A stretch of 64,000 nt of DNA from Bacillota bacterium (GCA_019422105.1 JAHZDZ010000001.1:207751-271750), one strand, 5' to 3'. Positions 6,822 to 16,059 are shown, counted from the stretch's first letter. Notes: generated by a model from the letters alone, not told the origin. Numbers and translations are program-made.

Positions 6822-7787
6822 ATGATAAAAAAATACAGCAAACACATAACGTTAATTGCAGCATTCCTTTCCCTGCTTCTGTTCATCACTGCCTGCTCCG
6901 CCGACAGTGCAAAACAGGATAAATCAGCGGCAGCCGAAAATAAAGAAACACGGGATACCCTTCTGGCTGTCACCTCCTTTTATCCCATTTATATTCTTTC
7001 TTTAAATGTGGCGGAGGGTACAGACACGATTCAAATAACCAATATGGCAAGCCCTCAAACCGGCTGTCTGCATGATTACCAGCTCTCCACAGAGGACATG
7101 AAAAAGCTTGACAGCGCCCATCTCTTCCTTATTAATGGCATGGGCATGGAGAGCTTTCTGGATAAGGCCATAGCTCAGTATCCGGCATTAAAAATAACAG
7201 ATACCTCAAAAGGCGCCATTCTTGTGGAGGCTCACGAAGGACACGAAGAACACGAGGGCCACGACGGGGAAGAATATAATTCCCATATCTGGCTTTCCCT
7301 GAAAAACGCCGCAATACAGTCAGAAAATATCAAAAAGGCTTTCTCAGAGCTTGACCCTGAAAATGCGGCAGTTTATGAAGAAAACACAGAGGCATTTCAA
7401 GCGTCCTTGTCCGCCTTGGAGAAAGAGGCAGAGGACATTGATTTCAATGGGCAAAAGGCCGCTGTGTTCCACGAAGGCTTTGATTATTTCGCGGACACTT
7501 ACCATATGGATATTGAAATCGCTATTTATGCAGATGAGAATATTACTCCCTCCCCAAAAGAAATAGCAGAAGCGGTGGAGGAAATAAAAGAAGAAAAAAT
7601 ACGCCTCCTGTTTGCCGCCGATGACAGCGGAAGAGCAATAGCCGAGACAATCTCCAGGGAAACGGGAGCGAAAATTTATATTTTGGACCCGTTAACCCAG
7701 GGTGAAATGAATAAGGACGCCTATATCACAGGCATGAAGCAAAATATCGAAATACTCAGGGAGGCGCTTAAGTATGCCAATTCATAA
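6822..7787 (+). CDS. znuA: Zinc ABC transporter substrate-binding lipoprotein
   Basis: A 321-residue cluster A-I metal-binding lipoprotein. Lys-rich start, hydrophobic stretch and lipobox FITAC (Cys25), then the ZnuA/AdcA fold with VTSFYPIYILSLNV, ligand His in GCLHDYQLS, a His/Glu-rich loop with HEEHEGHDG, NSHIWLS and VFHEGFDYFA. The His-rich loop favours zinc over manganese. The ATG at 6822 has AGGAGA 9 nt upstream; an ATG in frame further 5' lacks a site and overlaps the transcription start. First gene of znuA-znuC-znuB. Confidence 0.9.
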   Translation: MIKKYSKHITLIAAFLSLLLFITACSADSAKQDKSAAAENKETRDTLLAVTSFYPIYILSLNVAEGTDTIQITNMASPQTGCLHDYQLSTEDMKKLDSAHLFLINGMGMESFLDKAIAQYPALKITDTSKGAILVEAHEGHEEHEGHDGEEYNSHIWLSLKNAAIQSENIKKAFSELDPENAAVYEENTEAFQASLSALEKEAEDIDFNGQKAAVFHEGFDYFADTYHMDIEIAIYADENITPSPKEIAEAVEEIKEEKIRLLFAADDSGRAIAETISRETGAKIYILDPLTQGEMNKDAYITGMKQNIEILREALKYANS

Positions 7788-8526
7788 CAGCTGCGGCCTG
7801 TGCAGTATTCTTTTAAAGGATATCACCGTAAAAAGCGGGGATGACATATTAATTGAAAATATCAATCTTACCTTCCACTGCGGCGAGTTAACCGCTCTCA
7901 TGGGAAAAAACGGAGCAGGAAAAACGACTCTTTTAAAGGCTATATTGGGCGAGAGACCCTATACAGGAGAAATTACCTTTCTTCGCCATGACGATTCCCA
8001 TGCCAAAAAACCAATTATCGGCTATGTCCCCCAGCAGCTCAATTTTGACAGAAGCACACCCTTAAGCGTTCTGGACTTCATGGCGGCATCGAGGGAAAAA
8101 AGACCTGTATGGCTGGGGCACAAAAAGGAGGTTCGCCAAAGCTGCCAGAAGCGGCTGGAGGAGCTGAACTGCGCTCATGTGATTGACCGGGTATTGGGTG
8201 AACTTTCCGGCGGGGAGCTGCAGAGGGTTTTACTGGCCATGGCCATCGATCCCCTCCCCGATTTGCTGATATTGGATGAGCCTGTTTCCGGCGTAGACGC
8301 CGCAGGACTTGATTTGTTTTACCGTATGGTGACAAACTTAAGGGATCACTACCATATGGCAATTATACTGGTATCCCACGATCTGAACCTGATTCGTAAA
8401 TATGCGGATAAGGCAGTCCTCATTGAGCGCACTGTAAAGGAAGAGGGAGATGTGAGCCAAGTTTATGCCACAAAGGCTTTTCGAGAAGCCTTTGGCTATT
8501 TTGAGGAGGGGGAGACAGCAAAATGA
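7774..8526 (+). CDS. znuC: Zinc ABC transporter ATP-binding protein
   Basis: A 250-residue ABC ATPase with Walker A GKNGAGKTT, Q-loop VPQQL, signature LSGGELQR, Walker B LLILDEP and the H-loop SHDL. It energises metal import by the adjacent permease. The ATG at 7774 lies 14 bases inside the end of znuA with GGAGG 9 nt upstream, indicating translational coupling; its stop overlaps the znuB start. Confidence 0.92.
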   Translation: MPIHNSCGLCSILLKDITVKSGDDILIENINLTFHCGELTALMGKNGAGKTTLLKAILGERPYTGEITFLRHDDSHAKKPIIGYVPQQLNFDRSTPLSVLDFMAASREKRPVWLGHKKEVRQSCQKRLEELNCAHVIDRVLGELSGGELQRVLLAMAIDPLPDLLILDEPVSGVDAAGLDLFYRMVTNLRDHYHMAIILVSHDLNLIRKYADKAVLIERTVKEEGDVSQVYATKAFREAFGYFEEGETAK

Positions 8527-9362
8527 ATTTGATTTATTCTCTTATGGATACTCTTTTCCCTTTCGCTTTTATGAAATATGATTTTATGAAGAATGCTGTG
8601 CTTGCCACATTATTGATCACGCCGCTTTTTGCTCTTCTGGGCACTATGGCCGTCAACAATAAAATGGCCTTCTTCTCAGACGCTTTGGGTCACAGCGCGT
8701 TTACCGGTATAGCACTGGGAGTGCTTTTGGGCTTTGAAAACCCCCTTTTGTGTATGCTGGCCTTTGGTATTTTTCTCGGCCTTGCCATAAGAGGCGTAAA
8801 GGAAAAAAGCGCCGCCTCCGCTGATACCATTATCAGTGTTTTTTCCTCCACTGCTATGGCGCTGGGAATTGTCATACTCTCTAAAAACGGCGGCTTTGCC
8901 AAGTATTCCTCCTATCTGATTGGAGATATTCTCACTGTAAATACAGCGGAAATTGGATATATCTTTCTGGTGCTGGTATTATCCTACATCATATGGGGTC
9001 TTATTTATAATGAGCTGCTTTTCATCAGTATCAACCCTTCTTTGGCTGCCAGCAGGGGAATCAAAACCGCTTTTATCGAAAATATTTTTGTCGTCATGGT
9101 GGCTGTGTCGGTTATGCTCTCAATTAAATGGATAGGTATACTGACTATCAATTCGCTGTTAATACTGCCGGCAGCTTCCGCCAGAAATATTGCCTCAAAT
9201 TCAAAGCAATATCATCTGTTCACTACCATAATCGGCATGCTGTCAGGACTGACCGGCCTGGTTGTATCCTATTACCTTGATACCTCATCAGGTGCTACTA
9301 TGGTATTGATTTCCGCGTTATTTTTCTTCCTCACCTATTTTATAAAACAATTCAGACATTAA
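8523..9362 (+). CDS. znuB: Zinc ABC transporter permease
   Basis: A 279-residue ABC-3 family membrane protein with about eight hydrophobic segments and typical features such as FFSDALGHSAFTGIALG near residue 50 and LTINSLLILPAASARNIA near residue 210. The ATG overlaps the znuC stop by 4 bases. Last gene of the operon, followed by a hairpin at 9364-9389. Confidence 0.92.
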   Translation: MNLIYSLMDTLFPFAFMKYDFMKNAVLATLLITPLFALLGTMAVNNKMAFFSDALGHSAFTGIALGVLLGFENPLLCMLAFGIFLGLAIRGVKEKSAASADTIISVFSSTAMALGIVILSKNGGFAKYSSYLIGDILTVNTAEIGYIFLVLVLSYIIWGLIYNELLFISINPSLAASRGIKTAFIENIFVVMVAVSVMLSIKWIGILTINSLLILPAASARNIASNSKQYHLFTTIIGMLSGLTGLVVSYYLDTSSGATMVLISALFFFLTYFIKQFRH

Positions 9363-9389
9363 AAGAAGCAGGCTTTTTAGCCTGCTTCT
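9361..9389. terminator. Bidirectional terminator between znuB and the aldo/keto reductase
   Basis: Perfect 10-bp stem AGAAGCAGGC/GCCTGCTTCT with a 6-nt loop (9364-9389) between two convergent genes. Only short T runs flank it, the better one on the minus strand. Confidence 0.65.
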
Positions 9390-9451
9390 CGTGTTGGAAA
9401 AGATTTGCAGGTATAGGCAGCACCCATGAGTTTAAAACTTCATTCTTTCCT

Positions 9452-10606
9452 TTACCGTCCAAACATTTCGGCTGCTTCCCTCATCTTATCCATCACCTTC
9501 ACCCGGAAGGGACATCTCACCTCACATGCACCGCATGCTGTGCAGTCGCCTCCCGCCGCTTCCAGGCTGCCATAATGTTCCCTTATCGTGGGAGATATGC
9601 CGCCCTCAGCTTTGGCAATATCCAGATATTGATTGACTCTGGCAACGTCTATACGGGAAGGACAGGGCAGACAATGGTTGCAGTAGACACACTGGCCCTC
9701 CATACTGAATTGTGGTTTTTGCCTGAGTATAAAGGAATAATCTCTCTCTTTTGCGTCAAGCTCCTCATACAAAAGAGTCTGCTCAACCTCATCCATTGTC
9801 TGCATTCCTACCATAACGCTTTTTACTCCCGGCCTGGAGAGGGCATAATGAATGCACTGTGCCGGTGTCATAGCCGCACCAAAGGGCGACCTCTTTTCGT
9901 CCAGAAGAATGCCTGCCGCCAAAGGCTTCATCACCGTAATGCCAATCCCCTTCGCCTCACAGCTCTGGTACAGACGGCTTCGCGAGGAGGTAACTCCCTC
10001 CGTTTTCAGCCTCTCGAATAAATCATTGGTAAGCTCGGGAGGGCCCTCCACATCCTCCTCGTCAAAAAGGTCATAGGCCGCATTGAGGCTGAACATCAGC
10101 ACGTCAATTTTATCCTCCAGAACTGCCCTAAGCGCCATCTCGGGATTATGGCTGGACATGCCGATTGCCCGTATTACCCCTTTGTCCTTTAACTCCAAAG
10201 CATACTGGTATATTCCGCCCCGGAAAACCGCATCATAGTCCTTCTCATTGTCAATCATATGCAGCATTCCAATATCAATATAGTCCGTTTCAAGTCGCCG
10301 CATTAAATCCTCAAAAAACAGCTTTGTCTTTCCGGTATCCAGGGTTCTTCCATACTGACCGTTTTCCCAAATGCTGCGGAAATGGCCCTGTATCACCATT
10401 TTATCTCGTCTTCCCCTCAGTGCCCTTCCAATATTGGAGCGTACATTGGGCTCCGACATAAAAATATCCATTGCATTCACACCGGCATCCATGGCCCGGT
10501 CAATGGTTTCCCTTACAGTGGAATAGGGCTTTCCCTCAAGATATTCCCCGCCAAAGCCAATCTCTGACACCTCAATTGCGCATCTTCCTAATCGATTCCG
10601 TTTCAT
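9452..10606 (-). CDS. Aldo/keto reductase with C-terminal 4Fe-4S domain
   Basis: A 384-residue protein. Residues about 1-280 form an aldo/keto reductase barrel (EIGFGGEYL, DIFMSEPNVR, DYIDIGMLHMID, KPLAAGILL, VMVGMQTMDEVEQ). The C-terminal ~100 residues carry two Cys clusters, CVYCNHCLPCP and CTACGACEVRCPF, as in ferredoxin-like domains. This architecture is common in anaerobes; the substrate is unknown and electron transfer with ferredoxin is inferred. The canonical catalytic Tyr region is replaced (IFMSEPN), so NAD(P)H reductase chemistry is uncertain. Start ATG 10606 chosen for GGGAGG 8 nt upstream. Confidence 0.85.
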   Translation of the reverse strand: MKRNRLGRCAIEVSEIGFGGEYLEGKPYSTVRETIDRAMDAGVNAMDIFMSEPNVRSNIGRALRGRRDKMVIQGHFRSIWENGQYGRTLDTGKTKLFFEDLMRRLETDYIDIGMLHMIDNEKDYDAVFRGGIYQYALELKDKGVIRAIGMSSHNPEMALRAVLEDKIDVLMFSLNAAYDLFDEEDVEGPPELTNDLFERLKTEGVTSSRSRLYQSCEAKGIGITVMKPLAAGILLDEKRSPFGAAMTPAQCIHYALSRPGVKSVMVGMQTMDEVEQTLLYEELDAKERDYSFILRQKPQFSMEGQCVYCNHCLPCPSRIDVARVNQYLDIAKAEGGISPTIREHYGSLEAAGGDCTACGACEVRCPFRVKVMDKMREAAEMFGR

Positions 10607-10702
10607 ACTTCCGCCCTCCCTTCTCATATTCAGCCATGCATGTTACGTAAAAGTTTCCTTCCCCCCACACAAGCCGATATGCTGCAGTTGTTTAAAAATC
10701 TT

Positions 10703-11116
10703 TCAAGGTGCCTTTTTTTCTTTTCTCTCCGCCAACAGCTCATCCATCAAAGCAGATATTTTGGAAATGGTATCACTGCTTAAATAGTGCTCAATTAAGC
10801 ACGCCTCATCCTCAGCCGTACTCTCCTCCACGCCCAGTATATCCTTTAAAAAGCGTTTCAGCATGACGTGCCGCCCGGCTATCGTCTGGGCAATTTCAAG
10901 TCCCTCCGGCGTCAGCTTCAGGGAACCGTAATGCTCATGCTCCACAAGGCCCTGGTTTTTCAGGGTGTTAATCGCCCTGTTTACACTGGGCTTGGAAATA
11001 TTCAATTCCACTGCTATATCTGTCACTCTGACGCCTTCATCCTTGCCATTCAAAAAATAAATGGCTTCCAGATAATCTTCCAGAGATGCAGTTACTTCCG
11101 TTTCTCCTTTTTTCAC
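10703..11116 (-). CDS. DtxR/MntR-family metal-dependent regulator
   Basis: A 137-residue protein with an N-terminal winged helix (SLEDYLEAIYFLNGKD, VTDIAVELNISKPSVNRAINTLKNQGLV) and the start of the metal-binding/dimerisation domain (GRHVMLKRFLKDILGV, EDEACLIEHYLS). The His and Glu ligand positions of the family are present; there is no SH3-like third domain, as in MntR. Starts at GTG 11116 with GGAGGG 7 nt upstream. Its target is unknown; an inverted repeat lies in its own leader. Confidence 0.85.
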   Translation of the reverse strand: MKKGETEVTASLEDYLEAIYFLNGKDEGVRVTDIAVELNISKPSVNRAINTLKNQGLVEHEHYGSLKLTPEGLEIAQTIAGRHVMLKRFLKDILGVEESTAEDEACLIEHYLSSDTISKISALMDELLAERKEKKAP

Positions 11117-11156
11117 AATGAAGCCCTCCAGTCCAGTCTTAATACCTATACTATCT

Positions 11157-11171
11157 GACAGATAATCTGTC
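11157..11171. promoter_or_regulatory. Inverted repeat upstream of the DtxR-family gene
   Basis: Perfect 6-3-6 repeat GACAGATAATCTGTC about 40 bp before the GTG start, between the predicted promoter and the gene. A candidate autoregulatory operator; not a match to a named consensus that I could confirm. Confidence 0.35.
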
Positions 11172-11232
11172 TGTTAAAAAGCTGCGTCGGAAAAATTTTG
11201 CTTTCCGCGCAATTCAATATTGCATTTTTTTC

Positions 11233-11241
11233 ATTATAGCA
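11233..11241 (-). promoter_or_regulatory. Extended -10 promoter of the DtxR-family gene
   Basis: Minus strand ATGCTATAAT, i.e. a TGn-TATAAT extended -10 element (TATAAT at 11233-11238). No good -35 box is seen. Predicted leader of about 110 nt. Confidence 0.45.
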
Positions 11242-11544
11242 TAAAAAAGTTTTTTTGTTGCGCCTTTTTGCGGATCGTGCATTATTTTATAAGGATAGAT
11301 TTGGAAAATCAAAGCATTTCCCACCTTGTATTTGTTATTTTTTTAACCATTTGACAATGAAAATTTATTTCGTTTTTCTTTTTGCCCCTGTCAATTGCTA
11401 GCTGTCTCCAATCCAGTAAAAATAAGGTTTGACTAACTTTGATACTGCTTTTATCAAAAAAAATCGACTTTTCCTAACATTTTACAGAATTGGATTATCC
11501 CCTTAAAATTAACAAAAAAAAATCAATGTTTTTATAAATATTCC

Positions 11545-11573
11545 TTGCTTATTTATAGATTTTGAGATAGAAT
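11545..11573 (+). promoter_or_regulatory. Promoter of the ferredoxin gene
   Basis: TTGCTT (11545-11550), 17-bp spacer, TAGAAT (11568-11573). The preceding 11250-11540 stretch is AT-rich and shows no other feature. Confidence 0.6.
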
Positions 11574-11606
11574 AGGTTGTATAAATTATATAGGAGGTGT
11601 GTTTCG

Positions 11607-11777
11607 ATGGCTTACCAAATCAATTCCAGCTGTATCGGTTGCGGTGCTTGTACATCTGAATGTCCAGTATCCTGCATCGTGGAAGACGGCGGCATTTACA
11701 AAATCAATGAGGCAGATTGTATTGAATGCGGTGCTTGTGCAGGTGCTTGTCCAGTTGGCGCTCCTGAGCTTGCTTAA
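11607..11777 (+). CDS. 2[4Fe-4S] ferredoxin
   Basis: A 56-residue clostridial-type ferredoxin with two complete clusters, CIGCGACTSECP and CIECGACAGACP, in a pseudo-symmetric repeat. It is a low-potential electron carrier, expected to be the partner of hydrogenase, pyruvate:ferredoxin oxidoreductase or Bcd-Etf-type bifurcation. The ATG at 11607 has AGGAGG 9 nt upstream. Monocistronic, with its own promoter and terminator. Confidence 0.97.
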   Translation: MAYQINSSCIGCGACTSECPVSCIVEDGGIYKINEADCIECGACAGACPVGAPELA

Positions 11778-11808
11778 TTCATACAGGTTAAAAATGTCTA
11801 CATAAAAA

Positions 11809-11841
11809 GGCATGGCGATGATTTGAGCTATGTCTTTTTTT
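11809..11841 (+). terminator. Terminator of the ferredoxin gene
   Basis: GGCATGGC pairs with GCTATGTC (8 bp including two G-T pairs) and is followed by seven T. Confidence 0.7.
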
Positions 11842-12049
11842 CGTGCTTCTTTATTTGTCCATCCTGCAAGCCGCCTTACAGCAAAGTATCTTTTTACGAC
11901 CTTCCCTAATTCTTTGCCGTGCTTAAAATGGAATTTTTGAAACAGTATTCCTGCTAACCGTACAACATATTTTAAGCAAAGAAGATTTCCACTCTCCTTC
12001 GAACATAATAAAAAACAAAAGAGTGCTCACCGCAGCCTGCTTTGGAATA
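11842..12049. other. Intergenic region without a recognised gene
   Basis: No convincing frame or RNA. It contains ATCCTGCAAGCCGC (11861-11874) followed by ACAGCAAA (11878-11885); the same two blocks recur at 54022-54035 and 54061-54068, where a 25-nt hairpin separates them. Confidence 0.4.
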
Positions 12050-12075
12050 CAAAAAAAGCCGCACAGCTGCGCGGC
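12050..12075 (-). terminator. Terminator downstream of dnaB
   Basis: Minus strand GCCGC...GCGGC stem (about 12058-12075) with inner GC pairs, followed by a run of seven or more T. It lies about 110 nt beyond the dnaB stop. Confidence 0.8.
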
Positions 12076-12187
12076 TTATCATGTTCTTCTTTGGCTTCAA
12101 CAGAAAACTTTCAAATCAGAATTAACAGCAAAGGCCCAAAACAGGATTTATCAGCAGCTTGACGCATGTAAATCCCTCTTTTTCTCC

Positions 12188-13546
12188 CTAAAACTGTTTC
12201 AATGCATTTCCAAACTTTGTGTATTGTCCCAGCCATGTCAAGTCCACAGTGCCTGTAGGGCCGTTTCTTTGCTTGGCAATAATCAGCTCGGCCATATTTT
12301 TTTTCTCCGATTCAGGGAAATAATACTCGTCCCTGTAAAGAAAGGCGACTACATCGGCATCCTGCTCAATAGCACCCGACTCCCTCAAATCGGAGAGCAT
12401 GGGCCTGTGGTCAGCTCTCTGCTCACAGGCACGGCTAAGCTGTGACAGGGCAATAACAGGCGCTTCCATTTCCCTTGCAACCGCTTTTAAGGAACGGGAA
12501 ATCTCTGAAATCTCCTGCTGTCTGGAATCATTTCGTCCGTTTCCGCTCATCAGCTGCAAGTAGTCAATTAATATGAGTCCCAGCCCCTTTTCCAGCTTTA
12601 GTCTGCGGCATTTTGCCCTGATTTCCATTGGAGATACACCCGGCGTGTCGTCTATGTAAATAGGTGCCTCCGACAAGGGACCCATAGCCTGAACCAGCTT
12701 TTCCCAGTCCTCATCCTCCAGTGTGCCGGTACGCAGCTTCTGTGCATCCAGCATCGCCTCGGAGCAGAGCATACGGTTTACCAGCTGTTCCTTGGACATC
12801 TCCAGGCTGAATATAGCCACCGGCACCTTGCTTCTAATTGCCGCGTTTTGAGCCACATTCAGGGCAAAAGCCGTCTTTCCCATAGAAGGCCTTGCCGCCA
12901 GCAGTACCAAATCCGATTTTTGCAGCCCTGCTGTCTTTAAATCAAAATCCACAAAGCCTGTGGGCACACCGGTTATTTTTTCCTTGGATTTATAAATTTC
13001 TTCTATCTTTTCAAAAGAGGAAATGGTAATATCCCGAATATGGGAAAATTCTTCCGAATGGCGGTTCTGCATTATGTCGAAAATACCCTTTTCCGCTTTA
13101 TCCAGAATAAAGCTGACGTCGTCCTTGCCGTCATAGCTCATCTGGGAAATATCGGCTGAGGTTCTGATAAGCCTGCGCAGTATGGATTTTTCCTCCACAA
13201 TTTTAATGTAATGCTTTACATTGACAGAGCTTCCGATAGCCGTGGCAATGGCGGCTATATAGGGCAGTCCCCCCACCTGATCAAATACCTTTTTCTCTTC
13301 CAGCTTATTCTTGATTGTAATAACGTCAATAGGCGTTCCTGACAGGTACAGCTCCTGGGCCGATTCAAATATCAGCTTGTGGTCCCCCCTGTAGAAATCC
13401 TCACTGGACAGGTGTTCTACAACAGTTGAGGCCGCATCGGAATCCAAAAACAGAGCGCACAATACTGCCTGCTCGGCCTCCACATCATGCGGAGGCGCCT
13501 TCTGGAAATAAGAATTGTCATTTTTTGTCATGTCATTGCCTTCCAT
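12188..13546 (-). CDS. dnaB: Replicative DNA helicase DnaB
   Basis: Hexameric 5'-3' helicase of the replication fork. The roughly 452-residue protein has the N-terminal domain (PPHDVEAEQAVLCALFLD) and RecA-like C-terminal domain with Walker A ARPSMGKTAFAL, Walker B GLILIDYLQLM, DnaB motif SLKAVAREMEAPVIALSQLS and SDLRESGAIEQDADVV. Of two adjacent ATG codons the second (13546) is better spaced from GGAGG. It follows rplI by about 30 nt, as in many Firmicutes. No intein was seen. Confidence 0.97.
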   Translation of the reverse strand: MEGNDMTKNDNSYFQKAPPHDVEAEQAVLCALFLDSDAASTVVEHLSSEDFYRGDHKLIFESAQELYLSGTPIDVITIKNKLEEKKVFDQVGGLPYIAAIATAIGSSVNVKHYIKIVEEKSILRRLIRTSADISQMSYDGKDDVSFILDKAEKGIFDIMQNRHSEEFSHIRDITISSFEKIEEIYKSKEKITGVPTGFVDFDLKTAGLQKSDLVLLAARPSMGKTAFALNVAQNAAIRSKVPVAIFSLEMSKEQLVNRMLCSEAMLDAQKLRTGTLEDEDWEKLVQAMGPLSEAPIYIDDTPGVSPMEIRAKCRRLKLEKGLGLILIDYLQLMSGNGRNDSRQQEISEISRSLKAVAREMEAPVIALSQLSRACEQRADHRPMLSDLRESGAIEQDADVVAFLYRDEYYFPESEKKNMAELIIAKQRNGPTGTVDLTWLGQYTKFGNALKQF

Positions 13547-13578
13547 CATGCCCCTCCCTTCTGCAAAAAACCTGTTTT

Positions 13579-14025
13579 TTACGCCTCAACTATCTCTACT
13601 GTCAATTCCGCCGTCACCTCGGGGTGAAGCTTCACGCTGACATGCCTCTGTCCAACCATTTTAATGGCGTCATTGAGCACAATTTTTTTCTTGTCTATTT
13701 TAAGTCCTGTCTGCTCCTCCATTGCTATGGCGATTTCCTTATTGGTGACAGAACCGAAAAGCTTGCCGTTCTCGCCGGTTTTCACCGCAATTTTAATGCC
13801 CTTTTCCTCAATCTGCTTCGCCAAGTCTCTCGCTTCCATAAGCTCCTGCTGCTTTCTCTTGTCCTCGGCTTTCTTTTTCAGCTCCAATTCGTTCATGTTT
13901 GCCTTTGTCGCTTCAACAGCCAGTTTTTTGGGGAACAGAAAATTTTTTGCGTAGCCCTCACTGGCGTTCACAAGCTGTCCCTTTTTTCCGATACTCTTTA
14001 CATCCTCTAATAATATTACCTTCAT
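13579..14025 (-). CDS. rplI: 50S ribosomal protein L9
   Basis: A 148-residue protein with the N-terminal domain MKVILLEDVKSIGKKGQLV...GYAKNFLFPKKLA, a long charged connecting helix and the C-terminal domain with LFGSVTNKEIA and GQRHVSVKLHPEV. Start ATG has GGAGG upstream, within the end of gdpP; only 3 nt separate gdpP from rplI. Confidence 0.98.
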   Translation of the reverse strand: MKVILLEDVKSIGKKGQLVNASEGYAKNFLFPKKLAVEATKANMNELELKKKAEDKRKQQELMEARDLAKQIEEKGIKIAVKTGENGKLFGSVTNKEIAIAMEEQTGLKIDKKKIVLNDAIKMVGQRHVSVKLHPEVTAELTVEIVEA

Positions 14026-14028
14026 CTA

Positions 14029-16035
14029 TTATTCAACCTCCTGTAAATATTCTTTGACTGCTTCCTTTACCTTTTCCTTTGCCTCCAACAGTGAAATACC
14101 CTTAAGCTGCACGCCGGAAACCGTCTGGTGCCCGCCCCCGCCCAGCTTCTCCATAATCACCTGAACATTAATATCGCCCAGGCTTCTGGCACTGACATAA
14201 ATGACATCCTCTATCCCGCAGAGCACAAAGGATGCCTGAATCCCCGTTACATTCAACAGGTCATCTGCCGCCTGAGCCGCTGTCAGCGTAGAGTTTTCCA
14301 CATCCGAGGGACAGACGGATATAGCCATATTTTTTTCAAACAGCTCCGCGTCCCTTACCGCCGTTGCCTTTGCCTTATAAGCCGCCATATCATTTTGAAA
14401 CAGCAGTCTCACTCTCGTGGAGTCCGCACCGTTTCTTCTCAGAAACGCCGCCGCCTCAAAGGTAATGGCGCCGGTTTTGACACAGAAGCTTTTTGTGTCC
14501 ACCGTAATACCGCCTAAAAGGGCGTCCGCCTCCACCGGTCTCAGCTTAATCTTTTCACCGATATATTGAATCACTTCCGTTACCAGCTCACAGGTGGAAG
14601 AGGCATAAGGCTCGTGATAAATCAAAACTGCTTTTTCTATAAAATCCGTGCTCTTTCTGTGATGGTCAAAAAGTACAACCTTGTTAGCCCTCTCAAGCAC
14701 CTCCGGGCTCTCCACAATACTCTCCCTGTGGGTATCCGTAATCACAACAAGCGTACTGTCCGTCAGCTTATCAAGAGCCTCCTCGTCTGAAATAAAAAGT
14801 CCGCCGTAGTCCCCTGTTGCCATCATTCTGTCATGGAGTCTCTTAACCCCCACTGACACTTTATTCAATATAATGTGGCATTCCTTTCCCATGGTCTGGC
14901 TAATCTTGTAGATGCCGATGCAGGAACCCAAAGAATCCAAATCCGCCGTTCTGTGGCCCATAACCAACACCTGTGAGGATTCCGCCATGAGCTCTGACAG
15001 GGCGTCCGCCTTAACTCTGGCCCTGATTCTGGCGTTATGGGATATTTCTCCGCTCTTACCGCCGTAAAACAGATATTTTTCCCCTTCCTTTATGAGTACC
15101 TGATCCCCGCCGCGGCCAAGGGCCAAATCAATGGCGGCCTTCGCGCTTTTCATGGCTTCCTCCAGGCTCTCACCGCATACACCGATTCCAATGCTCAGCG
15201 TTACGGGAATATGTTCTCCAATGTTAATTTCCTTCACCTCGTTGAGAATATCAAATTTCTTTTCCTTAATAACCTCAAGCATACCCATGGAGAGCAAAAA
15301 GACATATCTGTCCTTCTCAAACTTTTTCACCACGCCGCCTACGGAGGATGCCAGGGAATTGAGCTTGCGGTCAATGAGTGCCGTCAGAAGGGGAATGCTG
15401 GTTTCATCTATACTCTCCAAAACCTCCTCATAGTTGTCAATATAAATCAGGGCGACAACCGTCTTTTCTTCCGTAAGCTTCCTTTCCAAACGGTTTAATT
15501 CTGTTATATCCACCATACTCAGACAATAGGCTTCCCTGTTCGTATGGTTTTTCTCATCGAGTATATCGCATTTTTCCGTATAGACCTCAAAGGTTTTCTC
15601 TCCTGCACTTATCTGCTGTCTCTCCCTGAGGCAGTCATAATTTTTCAGCACATTCTCCGCCTTCTGCCCCGCAATTATCTGGTAATCCCCAAAAAGCTCC
15701 TGAAACAGGCCGTTTGAGGCAGTTATATTTCCTTCCCTGTCAAGAAGTGCAAAGGGAAATACCGTCCTGCCCAATATTCTGATGTTGGAGAGGGTAACTG
15801 TATTCTCCAGGACCGAGGGCACCTTTTTTTCCAGTAAACGGCGGCTGTCAAGCACAGGTCTTTTGTACACCACAACAAAGACCAGCAGAACTGCCGTCAT
15901 CAAAACACCAAAAACAGCAGAATACCGGTAAGCCAGCACAGTAGCGAGCACAAACAGTATACTGAAAAAGAGATACCGCAATTGAATGCCCTTATCTCTT
16001 TTCACATTTTCCAACTTCTCTGTTTTATCTTCCAT
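14029..16035 (-). CDS. gdpP: Cyclic-di-AMP phosphodiesterase, GdpP type
   Basis: A 668-residue membrane-anchored enzyme that hydrolyses c-di-AMP. Two N-terminal membrane helices (about residues 20-57), a PAS-like region (about 90-190), a degenerate GGDEF domain (about 195-340) lacking the GGDEF motif, then DHH (GHRTADLDSLGS, VVITDTHR, VLFDHHRKS) and DHHA1 (LGGGGHQTVSG) catalytic domains. The metal-binding Asp/His motifs are intact. In the conserved cluster MazG-like/gdpP/rplI/dnaB, where the usual YybS-type membrane gene between MazG-like and gdpP is absent. Confidence 0.95.
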   Translation of the reverse strand: MEDKTEKLENVKRDKGIQLRYLFFSILFVLATVLAYRYSAVFGVLMTAVLLVFVVVYKRPVLDSRRLLEKKVPSVLENTVTLSNIRILGRTVFPFALLDREGNITASNGLFQELFGDYQIIAGQKAENVLKNYDCLRERQQISAGEKTFEVYTEKCDILDEKNHTNREAYCLSMVDITELNRLERKLTEEKTVVALIYIDNYEEVLESIDETSIPLLTALIDRKLNSLASSVGGVVKKFEKDRYVFLLSMGMLEVIKEKKFDILNEVKEINIGEHIPVTLSIGIGVCGESLEEAMKSAKAAIDLALGRGGDQVLIKEGEKYLFYGGKSGEISHNARIRARVKADALSELMAESSQVLVMGHRTADLDSLGSCIGIYKISQTMGKECHIILNKVSVGVKRLHDRMMATGDYGGLFISDEEALDKLTDSTLVVITDTHRESIVESPEVLERANKVVLFDHHRKSTDFIEKAVLIYHEPYASSTCELVTEVIQYIGEKIKLRPVEADALLGGITVDTKSFCVKTGAITFEAAAFLRRNGADSTRVRLLFQNDMAAYKAKATAVRDAELFEKNMAISVCPSDVENSTLTAAQAADDLLNVTGIQASFVLCGIEDVIYVSARSLGDINVQVIMEKLGGGGHQTVSGVQLKGISLLEAKEKVKEAVKEYLQEVE

Positions 16036-16059
16036 AAAAACCTCCCGAAGGGCACATAT

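Noticed and set aside
14029..16035. Active diguanylate cyclase in the GGDEF-like region of GdpP.
   Set aside because: The GGDEF signature is absent and this degenerate domain is typical of GdpP; the DHH/DHHA1 part explains the function.
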